Shown here: positions 46,230 to 58,510 of the stretch, piece after piece
Numbering within the stretch: the first letter of the stretch is position 1
How the letters are laid out: every line of letters starts with the position of its first letter
Assembly: GCA_033782935.1 (NCBI GenBank)
Contig: JAWQEG010000261.1
Span: 62,001-126,000 of the forward strand
Reading direction: 5' to 3'
Source: Petrolisthes cinctipes
Taxonomy: Eukaryota > Arthropoda > Malacostraca > Decapoda > Porcellanidae
Length of the DNA: 64,000 bases
Notes under the pieces: model-generated
The model's database searches: none
Told to the model about the DNA's origin: nothing
The model's input: the letters and a program-made list of their open reading frames with translations, nothing else
Translations under genes and position numbers: made by a program

Positions 46230-47220
46230 GAGTATCAATTATTGTTTATTTATATCAAATTTCCTTAACTTACACTTTTGTGCAGAGTCACAGCTAGTTG
46301 GAAATAACTTTCAAACTTAATAAAATAATATCAATTAATTAAACGTTTGTAGCCGAAGTGTTGATACGTTTTTGGATGGCAAGGGAAAATAACTTCAAAA
46401 CATGTGTATTATTCTAGACCAGGGGTGTCAATTCGAGGACCATTAATGGTCTCAAGGACCATCAAAGATTTGGTAAATACATTTGGAAAGACTGATGTTT
46501 ACAACTTCATTTGCTGGTCATCGTGTTGTACTGTACCAGAACACATTATTGGAGTTTATACACTATTGTACAACAAAATTAGTCTTGCCTAATAAGTACA
46601 CCACAAATTATTACATGTGTTTTGTCAGAGGTATGGACAACTGAGAGTTTTAATTAAGAAGATATAATCTCTAGAATAATGCACTTGCTTTGAAGTTTGG
46701 TGGGTTCTTTCTTAGCATTCTACATTCACAAGATTGCAGATTTCAATTTCTAAATCTACATTTTTTTGTTCTATGTTACGATATTATTTGTTACAATGTC
46801 AATGTTTCAATTCAACTCACAGAATTCTACTTACACTTGTTCTTGACGAATTTTTGAATTTTTGTACAGTTCCCTACCCTCGACCAGATTTTCGTAGTAT
46901 ATACAAGACAACATTTCGAATCGGCAAAGCTTCATCTTCCGTATTCAGGTCGGAGAAAGGGGGAGGGGGGGAAGGACAGACATCTTGGTGGGTGGAAGGA
47001 GGGTGGTGGTGCAGAGAAGACGAGTCACATTTGCTAATGCAACATTACAGCCTTTTTGATATATTTATTAACATATTAGTAATGTGTTATCCCCCAAATA
47101 CAACCAAATTTATTTAAATATATTCATTTTTGTAGACACACCTGACTACAAACTTGGACACCAAACATAGTTTACTTCATCTCTCATTACGGATAACAAG
47201 CAACCTGCTCTAGCTCCTTG
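46230..47220. other. No gene recognised
   Basis: Up to about 46860 it matches the left arm; beyond that it is right-arm-specific. The 127-codon frame at 46734-47117 has no recognised motif. Confidence 0.4.
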
Positions 47221-47222
47221 TT

Positions 47223-47263
<41 letters not shown>

Positions 47264-47345
47264 CTTCTCAGTACACACACACACACACACATTATCACTC
47301 TAGCACCTCGTATCTCTCTCTCTATCTCTTGCTTCTCAGCCCAGT

Positions 47346-47543
47346 ATTGCCTGCATTAATGATGTGGGCAATACTTTAAAGATTTTGGCGCCCCTTCGGC
47401 CCCAGCCAGTAGCTTTTAGTTCTTCAACTGTCACTCATTTCTTTCTATTTCCTTCCTGCTTGCTGTCACACCTCTCTATCACCTTTTTCTGGCGCTATAT
47501 GACCTCGCTGTTGCGGCACCTAATATCAATCAATCAATCAATC
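47346..47543 (+). repeat. SINE-like repeat with (AATC)n tail, right-arm specific
   Basis: A full-length, well-preserved plus copy ending TATCAATCAATCAATCAATC. It lies in the right-only part (about 46930-47820), flanked by CT and CA tracts. Confidence 0.85.
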
Positions 47544-47552
47544 TTGCTTCTC

Positions 47553-47591
<39 letters not shown>

Positions 47592-47749
47592 TATCTGGTT
47601 TGGTATAAAGCCGTGACGTTGCATATTATCTGTTGCCTAAAGGTTCTTCTTTACCCCCTGTTTTGTGTCTGGCATAGATGTGGCAGCATAGCAATATTCG
47701 AATTGCATTTATGAATGAGACAATCTCCCTGCTGAATCATTATGTACTG

Positions 47750-48578
47750 TATCAGATGTGATCCGAACGTGTCCAGTGTTGCCACATGTACCCCACAGCC
47801 ACTACAGGGGGTAAAGAAGAACCTTAAGAACTGTACATATGAAATATGTTGCAGAAAAACAAGACTTTATAATACCCTAGTTGGTACTGAATCCTGCCTC
47901 CGAGGGACCTCTCCAGACCATAAGTATACTAAGTTATGACATGGAAGGTAAGAACAGTGGTGGAACAATAAACAGTCATCGATATGAAAGTTGTCCATCA
48001 TCTTTATTTCCCTTACACCTGAATCTCCTCTTTCTCTACTAAACTTCGACCACTTATCCCTTCTTTCTTTTCCCATTCCCCCTCTCACTCTACACTGACC
48101 GGTCTCACATAAAGTGGCAGGGTAGATGAGGATGAATGATTTGTTATGACCACAACAGTAATGGACTTCAACATTAATACTGAATACAAAGTGGCATCTG
48201 GTAATACCCCATCATACAAATTTACAGATTATCACTATATTATTACACTGTTTCAATGACGTACACGACAATTTTACACATTACTGAAATACATGGAAAT
48301 ATTTTATACACATTTTCACTACACAAACTGTTACACATACTCCGATAAAAACATCACATCATTATTCACTAATAATACCATCTAAATGTTAACAATTATA
48401 CGAGCTGATGTCAGAGGCCACTTTTGTCCCAATATACGTGTGGGTACATTGTTCCCGGCTGTGCCATCACCAAAGTTTCTTCCGTTGTTGTAAGTATAAT
48501 AATCTCCTGTTCCAGTTGTACATGTACATTGTTCTTCTTTGCAACACACATGGTGCTGATTTGCACTTTTGTGTTAGA

Positions 48579-48580
<2 letters not shown>
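47750..48580. other. Conserved arm sequence with one exon-like block
   Basis: Shared with 15730-16460. The block 48415-48490 is bounded by AG and GTAAGT. No family could be assigned. Confidence 0.35.
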
Positions 48581-48611
<31 letters not shown>

Positions 48612-48619
48612 CTTTCAAG

Positions 48620-49385
48620 ATCGGTATCTAACTGTACTCATCACAAAAGTTAAATGAAACGACCAAACACCATGCACGTTGAAAACAAGGTGTGGATTTA
48701 ACGACTCTGAGTCTGCAAGCACTAGTATGATGTATTGTGTTTGGTATGCTGCAATCTTCCTTTCCTTAGGTGAAGGTAAAATTTTAAAGTCGTTATCAAT
48801 AAGTAACATTTAAGTGCCTAATGTGTGACTTCTTACTCATTCATCTTGATTATTTATTATGAGGATTTTCTTTTGAAAGCAATTTGAAACCCTCAAATTT
48901 CCTTCTAATAATAAATATAACGAACTAATGCTCATTATAACTAGAGAGTGTCTGTTTTTCTGCTTAGTGTGGAGGCTGGAGTAATCTTCAAATTTGCGTA
49001 TATTGGTTGTAAAATTTTACCATCATCTATAGAAAAGTATCAATGTTGCATGTGCTTGTCGCTTGTATTAATGGTCCATCGTCTACTCATGGGAAAATAA
49101 CTCCCTCTCCCTCATCAAATTCATCTTAAATCTCATTCTAAAGGTTTAGGAAAACAATGCGAAGATCGGCTGAAAACGTGAACACACTTTGTTCCGACCG
49201 GACAGTCTATCACTTCCGTCATTCTTTCGTGAAAATCCAACTACGAAAATCTTGTAGCCTTCGCTTAATACTCTGTAACTTTTGGGTATTTTTTCCAATT
49301 AACATGAGTGCATAATATCCCTAGAGTCTTTAGCGCGCTGGCTCTAGGTTACCAGGGGTATCGGGTCCTTCCCTTACACTTTTAG
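48620..49385. other. Upstream flank of the right mucin exon; no exon fixed
   Basis: Mirror of 14960-15660. A (CA)n tract follows at 49391-49435. No signal-peptide-like frame was recognised. Confidence 0.4.
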
Positions 49386-49390
49386 ATTTT

Positions 49391-49437
<47 letters not shown>

Positions 49438-49537
49438 CCAGGTCATAAAAATGGAGAAACAGACAACTATAAGAATTTCTATTGGCTCTATAAAATTTGT
49501 GGATGAGTTTTCCAGAAAGATTTTTTTTCTGTTTCAG

Positions 49538-51040
49538 AATCATCAACAAAATCTCAGCAACCCCCTCCACCAACAACCACTGAGTCACCCCCTCCACCAA
49601 CAACCACTGAGCCACCCTTTCCACCAACAACCACTGAGCCACCCCCTCCATCAACAACCACTGAGCCACCCCTTCCATCAACAACCACTGAGCCACCCCC
49701 TCCACCAACAACCACTGAGTCACCCCCTCCACCAACAACCACTGAGCCACCCCCTCCACCAACAACCACTGAGCCACCCCCTCCATCAACAACCACTGAG
49801 CCATCCCCTCCATCAACAACCACTGAGCCACCCCCTCCATCAACAACCACTGAGCCACCCCCTCCATCAACAACCACTGAGCCACCCCCTCCATCAACAA
49901 CCACTGAGCCACCCCCTCCACCAACAACCACTGAGCCACCCCCTCCACCAACAACCACTGAGCCACCACCTCCATCAACAACCACAACCCCTGCAGCTAC
50001 AATAACAACCACAACTAAACCTACTCCCACTAAATCTACAATCACAACCACTATATCTACAACTACTGCATCAACAACTACACTCACTAAATCTACAACC
50101 ACTACCACTACATCTACAACCACTACCACTACATTTACAGCCACTACATTAACAATTACATCTACAACCACAGCCACTACATCTACAACTACTACATCAA
50201 CAACTACACTCACTAAATCAACAACTACAACCACTATATCTACAACAACTACCACTACATCTACAACTACAACCACAACCACTGCATCTACAACCACAAC
50301 CACTACAGCTACAACTACAACCACTACATCTACAACCACAACATCTACAACAACTACATCTACAACCACTACATCTACAACCACAACCACTCCATCAGCA
50401 ACCACTACATCTACAACCACACCCACTACTTCTACAACCACTACCACAACATCTACAACCATAACCTCTACATCCACAATCACAACCACTACATCTACAG
50501 CCACTACCACTACATCTACTACCACTACATCTACAACCACATATACAAAACCTACAACCACTACATTTACCATTACATATACACCCACTACCACTACATC
50601 TACAACTACTACTTCGACAACTACTTCAGCTACATCTACAACCACAACATCTACAACCACTACATTTCCAACAACTACATCTACAACCACAACCACTACA
50701 TCTACAACCACAACCACTACATCTACACCCACTACCACTACATCTACAACCATTACATCTACAACTACTTCAGCTACATCTACACCAACCACTACCACTT
50801 CATCTACAACCACTACCACTACATCTACAACCACAACCACTACATCTACAACTACTTCAACTACATCTACAACCACTACCACTACATCTACAACCACTAC
50901 CACTACATCTACAACCACAACCACTACATCTACAACCACTACCACTACATCTACAACTACAACCACAACATCTACAACCACTACATCTACAACCACTACA
51001 TCTACAACCACTACAACCCCCTTACCGTCATTGTATTGTG
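49538..51040 (+). CDS. Mucin-like Pro/Thr exon of the right protease homolog
   Basis: A 1503-bp exon between CTGTTTCAG and GTAATA. I followed the frame TCA TCA ACA AAA TCT CAG to the end and found no stop. About 16 nonapeptide units PPPP(P/S)TTTE come first, then TTT-S repeats with occasional Ala, Ile, Lys, then PLPSLYC. The exon has no ATG, so it cannot be a first exon. The left copy uses TTSQ in place of TTTE and is 52 codons longer. A stalk with dense Thr is likely O-glycosylated. Confidence 0.85.
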
Positions 51041-54000
51041 GTAATATAATTTTTTTTCCTTTTATTTAGTCAAGTACAGTCGGCAAAAAAAGTTTCGTTA
51101 CCACCCCTACATTAAGCGCGGTAGTTTTGGTACTCCACCGACTGGGCAGCTGTGCCTCGTGTCATCCGGGACATGCCGGACGGGTGTCGTCTTTGCCCCA
51201 CAAGTGGAAACTTTTTTTATATCAAAAGTTTATCTGATTTGAAATTAAATTTTAAGTGTTCAAGAACTCTTACTATTTAACTATTCATTATTAAACATAA
51301 GTAAATGCGTATGAGTATCTTAGAACAAGAATAACCGTGAAATACCCAGAAAAAATAGAACTAGGTGAAAGAATGTCATCTCTTCTTGCCTGCCCATGAG
51401 ACACTGAGCCTACGGAGGCTGGAGAGGGTGGCGGAGGTACTACACTCGCCAGTCAGGTGTACCAACATTAGATCACACTGTTAAAGGGATGGTAACGAAA
51501 CTTTTTTTGCCGAATGTACATTGGAACAAAATGTTTTTAGATGTCTTAGGCCTATGGCTAATGAAAGGAGTTATATGCATGAGAACCCATGATATAGAAA
51601 TATACACATTTTCAATAGTGACTGTATGCAGGACTTTTATCAGTAATGGTAATCTTCAAAGCCAAATAGCCTAAGAAGGAACAAAATATTTATTCATTTC
51701 TCCGAGACAAGAACTAAAGTTTTTTTTTTTTTTCGAAAAGTATGAATAGTGTAGTGTAAAGTTCAGCGTTTTTTCTTTCCACTAGCGATAGTAGTCACGT
51801 TATCTATTTGACTGGTAGTTATGATTCCAAGGTAGCGTGGGTGTGAAGGGAGAAAATATAGTTATTCGAATCACATGCATACTTTTACATTCTGACAGCA
51901 AATTGCGGAGAAATCGTAAACAACGTAAGCGGTAATTCATCAAGCGTGGAGGCCATTCAGGGCGAGTACCCTTACTATGTGCTGGTGGTGTCAACAATCT
52001 CTGGTTCCCCATACTATTGTGGGGGCTCAATCATCAAGGCACAGTGGATCTTGACTGCTGCTCACTGCTTCTTTGATTCTAATGGGTAGGTATATTAATC
52101 AATCTTGACATTTCCTATTTCTTGTATGGACATGACAGCAGCAATCACCTTCAAGCTAAAATCCTGCCATTGGGATTTAGTTTGACACCTTTTGGGAACC
52201 CAATATTTATGTTCACCCAGTTTCATCTGGTTTAAGCTTGCAATTTAAGAGTTTTGTAACTCACACACAAACACACAATTACTTTCTCGCTTAATCACAC
52301 CCCTCCTCCCCATCTCTTGCTCTATCTATCTCACAGAACTGAGGCCGAAATTGTAGAAGTACGCGGAGGGGACATTGAACTGGATATGCTGAACGATTTA
52401 CCCGTCAATACCTTCATTACACATGAGGATTATTTTGAATCGGAAGACAGTGTGGTAAATTAATAGAAATTTTACTTAACCTGTTAACTGCCAGTATTGA
52501 TATACTATTATATTTTGATTAGCTGTGGAAAACCAATTAGTTTACAAAACACCTACAACTGCTAATAATCTCAAAGTTTAGTTATAGTTATTTTTACAAA
52601 CCCAAAGGGATATTTCGTGACGATTCAATGGTTCATAATTATAATCTAAACTTACTTTTTTATTTCAAGCAGTATCATCTTTTAATTTGCAGCATGACTA
52701 TCAAAGGAATAAACTTACTAAAGATGAACTGTTGGTTATCAAAGGATTAAGTTACATCTCTCTCTCTCTCTTCCACCAGATCAATGACGTGGCAGTGATT
52801 CAATTGTCAAGCCCTGTTACATTTTCTACTAGCATGAAACCCATATGTGTGCCACAAGGAATTCTAGTAGACGGGTATACCATTTCTTATCAACCTGCTT
52901 GGGGCACTTTTACGGAAGGAAGTGAGTTACATCCATACATACACAACATTTGTACATATAATCAAGCACACATAGCACTTTTTTATACCTAACATAACCA
53001 ATCCGAACACGAAACTAGCATTATGTATAAAACGGGTAATGTAATATGTGCTAATAAGCAGCACAACTTGACTTCTCTGCCACGTTTGATAGGGTAAACC
53101 ATCTGGGTATTCTCTACAGACTTCGCTCTGTTGGTGTTGGCGGTTCAGTCCTGTCTGTCTTGTCGCAATTCCTCACTGCTCGATCCCATTATGTTGTTGT
53201 GGATGGTGTGCGGAGTGAAAGAGTTGAATTAGTGTCTGGGGTGCCCCAAGGTAATGTGTCTTATGACCGTTGTTGTTCCTACTGTATACCTCTGAACTCT
53301 TTAACATCTTGGAGAATGACCTTTATGGGTATGCAGATGACTCCACTCTCATTGCTGTTTTGCCCACCTTTGGTGCCAGGATTTCTGTTGCTCAGTCATT
53401 GGATCGTGACCTGGATAGGAATAGTGATTGGTGCAGGTTGTGGGGTATGAGGTTGAATGTTGGCAAGACTAGGACAATGGTCGTCTCTAGGTCTTACACT
53501 GTGTATCCTTTATCGCCGCCCTTGATTCTTATGGGACTATATTGGAGGGGTCTGAGAAATTGGTCATTCTGTGAGTTATATTTGATGCCAAGCTGACTTT
53601 TGAGAGGCATGTTCGATCAATTTCAAGGTCTGTCTCCCAGAAATTGAGTATAATGCGTAGAGCTTGGCGTGTGTTCGGAGATCACTCATTGTTACTGTGG
53701 TGCTAAATCTCCTTTGTGTTGCCTCTGTTGGAATACTGTTCTCCAGTGTGGTGCTCAGCAGCTGATTGCCTTCTCAAGTTGCTGGATAGGATTGTTTCTA
53801 ATGCTAATTTTCTTGCCGGCGGTACACTTGATTGTAATCTGAGTCACCGTCGTTCTGTCGCTTCATTGTGCATGCTCTTCAAGATCAGAAGTAAGGTGCT
53901 GTTTCCTCTTAACTCGTCTCTGCCAGCTTTGTATGTTCCAGCTCGTGTCACTCGTGGTGAATTGGACTCTCATATGTATGCTTACGTATTGCCGCGCTGT

Positions 54001-55143
54001 AGAACCTGTCAGTACAGTCGATCGTTTGTCCCTAGGTCGGTGTCTCTGTGGAATGGCCTTGATGAATCTGTCTTTGATGGTGTAGGACTGGATGGCTTCA
54101 AGAGTAAAGCTAATATGTTTTTATTAAGCTAACTGCTGATCTTTTTTTCTCTAAGCTGTCTTATTTTCTTCAAGTTAGATTTATGGGGCTGGGGTCCTCG
54201 GATTGATAGAATGCTTGCATTCTCTCCCAGCTTTATGTCTCTGGTCTATTTTAATAATAATAATAATAAACAACATATCCTAACCAAACATAACCCAACA
54301 CGGTTTATTTGAACCTAATACATTCCACTCTAATGAACAGTAACTCAAACAACAGGATGTTATCCCAATCTATTCTAACCTAACCCTACCCAACTTAAAG
54401 GGAGACTTGATGGTAAATTAAAAGACTGTTGACTCCTCCAAATTATCCTAAGAAAGAGAAGACCTCAATGTTAATGACAGGGAATCCATCCATTTAGTGG
54501 CACAGGTTGGAGGAGTCAGTAGCCCTTCTATTCACCAAAGCAGTATCTCCTTAATAATTAATATACAACTTCTCACAACAGTCCAGCCAAACTCCACCAT
54601 CCAAGGTTCAGAGAAGTATATAGGTACACAAGGATGCTTCAGCCAGATGATAAGGCCAATAGATGAAGGCCAGTTTATATGTGGACTAACTTCGACGTTT
54701 CAGTGTGAGGTATGTATGTTTAATATTATTATTAACATCAGTTTAATTTAATGACAACGTTGATGCCTTGCAATATCTGCTAAAGACCATGTTACTTACT
54801 ATTAAAACTTGCGTGTGCTCTGTCAAATGCACTAATGCAAAATAACTAATTGTGTTAATAATATTCTCCCTGGGTTTGGGATGAACTTTTATGGGGGTCG
54901 TAAAGATGGTGGCAATGAATCAATTACATACATGGTAACACTTCCATTATTTCCACACAGGGTGATATGGGAGGCCCTGTGGTGGTGCAGTTAGGCGATT
55001 CACAGTGGGTACAGGTCGGCATCGCCAGCTACGCTGAACCAGAATGCCCACCTAATGGTGTTAATTATGATGTTGTATACACAAGAGTTGCCTGCTACAT
55101 AGACTGGATCAGTAACAAAACTGGTGGAACTGGCTGCCAGTAA
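49538..55143 (+). CDS. Mucin-stalked serine protease homolog, right copy (5' end missing)
   Basis: Plus-strand exons are 49538-51040, 51899-52085, 52337-52454, 52780-52921, 54513-54709 and 54961-55143, with the same phases as the left copy (776 codons including stop). The domain starts SLYC|ANCGEIVNN. It keeps CGGSIIKAQWILTAAHC (His57), INDVAVIQL (Asp102), AWG and FICG, and has CEGDMGGPVVV, so Ser195 is Met as in the left copy. Differences from the left copy are few in the protease part (IVNN for FVNN, VSGNSSSVEA for VTGNSSNVDA, ICGLTS for ICGITS, VACYIDW for VAYYIDW). The intron at 52922-54512 carries a non-LTR insertion absent from the left. The fifth exon could start at 54513 or 3 nt later. 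All frames and splice sites look intact, so both copies may be expressed. Confidence 0.85.
51077..51516. mobile_element. TA-flanked MITE in the intron after the mucin exon (right)
   Basis: Mirror of 12636-13075, with ends CAGTCGGCAAAAAAAGTTTC and GAAACTTTTTTTGCCGAATG. Confidence 0.85.
53068..54270 (+). pseudogene. 5'-truncated non-LTR retrotransposon inside the right protease-homolog intron
   Basis: Frames in succession read DFSATFDRVNHLGILYRLRS, ELVSGVPQGNV, LLYTSELFNILEND then YGYADDSTL, WGMRLNVGKTRTMVVS, LPLLEYCSPVWCSAAD, and PARVTRGELDSH. This is the RT palm (first catalytic Asp, GVPQG, YADD) and thumb of a Jockey/CR1-like element well known from decapods. At least three frame shifts occur. 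The element ends with CTTTATGTCTCTGG... and a (TAA)n tail at 54252-54270. CAAC flanks both sides (53064-53067 and 54271-54274). The left arm has the empty site, so it inserted after duplication. Confidence 0.85.
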
Positions 55144-55631
55144 TTCTAATTCACTACCACTTCTACACCTGGAACAGCTGGAAGACTTAACTATCTGGAT
55201 TTGCCACAAGTCAGCCGGAACTAGTATTGTACATACTAGAGATTTATTAGAGTTGTGTTGATGTTATGGAGTTCATAAACATTTCACACATTTTTCATTT
55301 AGTTTTACTTCGCGGGCTTCATTTACAGTTTTTAATAAATCCTTAATATGTAAAATACGTATCTACTATATATAGGACACTTTTTATCTGCCTATTCAAA
55401 AACTACTTACTCAATTTTAATCCTTCCTGGCTGTATCCTACATATTAGAATTTTTTTGACCCAAGGAAAATTTGAAGACCAATAAGACCTATGCACACGC
55501 ATGTATACCAGTGTGAGTGCATACCCAAACACACATTTTCTCACATCATAAATTCAATCATTATTTATGTCTTTCCCATTTTTTCACTTCTCCAGAAACA
55601 CTCATTAATTTTAATTTTTTTCCAACTAATA
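55144..55631. other. 3' flank of the right protease homolog, to the palindrome edge
   Basis: Matches 7849-8430 inverted. The 3' untranslated region is presumably here; no clear AATAAA close to the stop was singled out. Confidence 0.5.
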
Positions 55632-55846
55632 TCTATACTATAAATGGCAATCCATCTCTGTCTGACCTCTTATAACTCGAAAACGGTTACACCTACATCC
55701 AAAACCCATATAAATTCTGAATCACCATCACCAGGCGCAGGTTTTGGTATGACGTAACATGACGTAGCTCGACGTAAAAATTACGTCATCTACTATGAAT
55801 CCGCTTAAAAGAACTGGTTTCACTAAAATCACCCTGAAAGTTACAA

Positions 55847-55896
55847 GCATCGGTAGTTCAGTGGTAGAATTCTCGCCTGCCATGCGGGAGGCCCTA
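55847..55896 (+). repeat. Truncated tRNA-Gly(GCC) sequence, SINE head or pseudogene
   Basis: GCATCGGTAGTTCAGTGGTA and GAATTCTCGCCTGCCATGCG, then GGAGGCC, match the 5' three quarters of tRNA-Gly(GCC): acceptor strand, D arm and anticodon arm with GCC. After that the T arm is replaced by unrelated sequence, and the B box is lost. Confidence 0.8.
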
Positions 55897-55899
55897 GTG

Positions 55900-56450
55900 C
55901 ATTATTCCACTTTGTATACTGGCTCGTCACCACAGCTCCCAGGCAGCCAATCAGCTGCCTGATCGCACAGCCAGTGCTGACGTCACCCATCACTTGGCTA
56001 TGATGTGATGGAGTGTTGCCAAGTAACATATATATATTAAATATTTATATTTGTTCCTCTTTATTGCTGTCAGTGTAATTGCTAATGAACATAACTGTGC
56101 ATGAAAAATAAAACGTTTTAAAGTCGGGTTTTATGTTTCCTTCCAGATGAGCAAAAATAATGGGGTTCTGTTGCTTGGAATAGTTTGGAGGATTCAGTTG
56201 CTCCAAATTTACCAACACAAAACTTCCCCCTTAAATTTCATACATTTCCGATGTGAACCTTCTAAGTATTTCACTAGTAATTTCGAAATTAGTGCAACAG
56301 ATTTCCTTCATCATCAGATGTAATCACTGCACAACTACATTTTCCGAAAAAAAAAAAAAAAATTCATGTTCAGTTTTTCACCAGATTTCACCAAATGTTG
56401 TCTGAATCATGGAGGTATAATATAAAGGCGGCGGCATGACGTCACAAAAG
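55900..56450. other. No gene recognised
   Basis: Moderate-GC sequence with a poly-A run at 56346-56362. It may be the body of a tRNA-derived repeat, but no second copy is present in the window. Confidence 0.35.
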
Positions 56451-56558
56451 TGAAGCCAACTCGCTATTGGTCGACTGTCTCCCCTACTCTCAAAACAAAC
56501 CTCAGCTGATCACGTCGGATCATCTAGTACCTGCAACATTCTTTGCCATTTTTTTAAT

Positions 56559-56625
56559 AATGCCGGCGTGTTCAGCATATGGGTGTACCCAGAGAGACAG
56601 GAGTCTTTCTACTACTTTTCATAGG
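56559..56625 (+). CDS. First exon of a THAP-domain protein (possible)
   Basis: From ATG at 56559 the frame reads MPACSAYGCTQRDRSLSTTF then HR, ending CATAG|GTATGT. M-x2-CxxxxC followed by FHR is the N-terminal half of the THAP zinc finger (C2CH), a DNA-binding module in host factors and P-type transposases. The intron position after FHR is typical. Read-through gives YVKKVIQKNIRQKWSNQ, which could be a decayed continuation. Upstream, 56436-56470 has TGACGTCA and ATTGG, so a promoter is conceivable. The remaining C and H ligands were not found, so this may be an orphan exon or a transposon piece. Confidence 0.5.
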
Positions 56626-57046
56626 TATGTTAAGAAAGTCATACAGAAAAATATACGACAGAAATGGTCAAATCAACGAAGTGAAATTCATCACCTGCCT
56701 CACACACCGTGACACGTACCACAGTTCCCATTACACACACACACACACACACACACCACATGAGGTTGATCCCACACCTTGTAGCTTTCGCAGGCTTACC
56801 AACTTAACACACAGGAAAACAAATAGCTTGTTCTCCGTTTCATATAGTGTATTATTGGATTACAAGTAAATTTCTACCCATAACAAGGAAATCATTAACA
56901 TGTAGACATAGTAGAATAAAGCTAGTTACTATTTGTGAAACATATAATAATCAGTGGTGACAACCTTTGAGGTGTCAGCCTTCATGGCAAAGTTAGTGAG
57001 ACTCAAAAAGTTATTACATGTCCAACAAAGTGTTCTAGATACGATG

Positions 57047-57290
57047 GGTCGATTCCACAGTCGTTCGTTGTGGTTTGTAAGCACGCAAACAAAAGAACGT
57101 TAGCCGTTTAAATGACTTATGGGTGAATTATTTAATGAATTTGGTGAGTAAACTATGCAGTGATCATTATTATCTAACTGTTTAATAGATTTTGTGAATG
57201 TGGATACTCAGCTTTAGGAAAGTAATGAAGCATTACAAGTGTGGTTGGTTGGGAAGCTAACAATCGAATACCACTGTGGAATCGACCCTT
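57047..57290. mobile_element. Short inverted-repeat element (GGGTCGATTCCACAG ends), copy 1
   Basis: The left end GGGTCGATTCCACAG and right end CTGTGGAATCGACCC are perfect 15-bp inverted repeats. A homolog lies at 57855-58100. Confidence 0.8.
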
Positions 57291-57465
57291 AATTATTAAT
57301 GTTGGCAATCTATCAAATGGTCCGTCCAATGCATTTTGAGGGGCCAGCAGAACTGTAACATTATTCTCCCGACAAAGAGAATAATATTTTATGTTTGATA
57401 CCTCTGATTCGTCCAGGTTTAATAGAAACAGTGGATTTGCGATAAACTTTAAGGTGGTCATTCTT
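57290..57465 (-). pseudogene. DDE (pogo/Tigger-like) transposase fragment
   Basis: The minus strand reads NPLFLLNLDESEVSNIKYYS then LCRENNVTVLLAPQNALDG and PFDRLPT. This resembles the second and third catalytic segments of DDE_1 transposases, usually LLLDGHxSHxS...A..NNI.LL.LPPHTTHxLQPLD. The catalytic HxSH is ExSE and LQPLD is GPFDR, so key positions are lost. It is truncated by the inverted-repeat element at 57290. Confidence 0.5.
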
Positions 57466-57854
57466 TTTTGTTACATTTTAATGGCTTGATTCCTCCAAAG
57501 TATGCTAGGAAACAGGACCAGAGGAGCGAAAATAATGGTGTTATGTTGCTTGGAACAGCTTGGATGATCCAGTTGCTCCATATTTACTAACACCAAACTT
57601 CCCCCTTAACTTAATCATTTGGTATTGTAATTATTGATGAATGTTATGTTGCGATGGATAATATGTTTTATTACTTAAAACTTTTAAGCTAACTTTCACA
57701 CAGTTCACAATGGTGAGTTTAATGTGGCGAAATATCAGTTATGTATCCAACTCGAAAACATTATTCAGTTATTACATTATCCCTATGTCCGTCTACCTCG
57801 TATACACAACTAATTCAATTCATCCTGCCATATCTTCATTCACGTCGCTCATAC

Positions 57855-58100
57855 AGGGTTGATTCCACAGTGGTTGGTAGTGGTTTGTAAGCACGCAAAC
57901 AAAAGAATGTTAGCCGTGTAAATGACTTTTGGCTGAATTATTTAATGAATTTGGTGAGTAAACTATACAGTGATCACCATTATCTAACTGTTGGATAAAT
58001 TTTGTGAATGTGGATACTCAGCTTATGGAAAATAATGAAGCCTTAAAATTGTGGTTGGTTGGGAAGCTAACAAACCAATACCACTGTGGAATCGACCCAC
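57855..58100. mobile_element. Short inverted-repeat element (TTGATTCCACAG ends), copy 2
   Basis: About 90% similar to 57047-57290 by eye, with the same ends and internal AAGCACGCAAACAAAAGAA and TGAATGTGGATACTCAGCTT. Confidence 0.8.
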
Positions 58101-58510
58101 AGTCATCCCCAACCACTATCATTTTTCCATCCCGTCTCTCCCTCCCACCAGTGAATGCTTCGAATGAAACTTTCAGTGGCTGGTGCGATAGTTCTATATT
58201 AGTCAGAAGTGGCAACACTCCAACAGCCCCTCCACAACCTCCCCCCATCTCTCTCTTCCATAACTCGTCAGGTAGAAACGACCCCATGATGAGTGAGCTC
58301 TTGTCTCCATCCCATCAGCTCGCGACTGTACAACCGGCTCCACTGCCGCGAGGGCCACTGCAGTGTTGTCAGCGCTCCCTCTACCAGGCGTGAACCACAA
58401 ACTTCGGTTCGAGACACACATCTGAAGCACTCACTAGTGAATGAGATGGTAATGGGGGTTGGCTGGCTTGTATTCTGAGCGAAACGAATGACAATTAAAT
58501 AATAATTTGT

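Noticed and set aside
49554..51011. 485-codon minus-strand frame (VVVDVV and GGGGSVVV) and the plus-strand HPLHQQPLS frame over the right mucin exon
   Set aside because: Both are out-of-frame or antisense shadows of the Pro/Thr exon 49538-51040.
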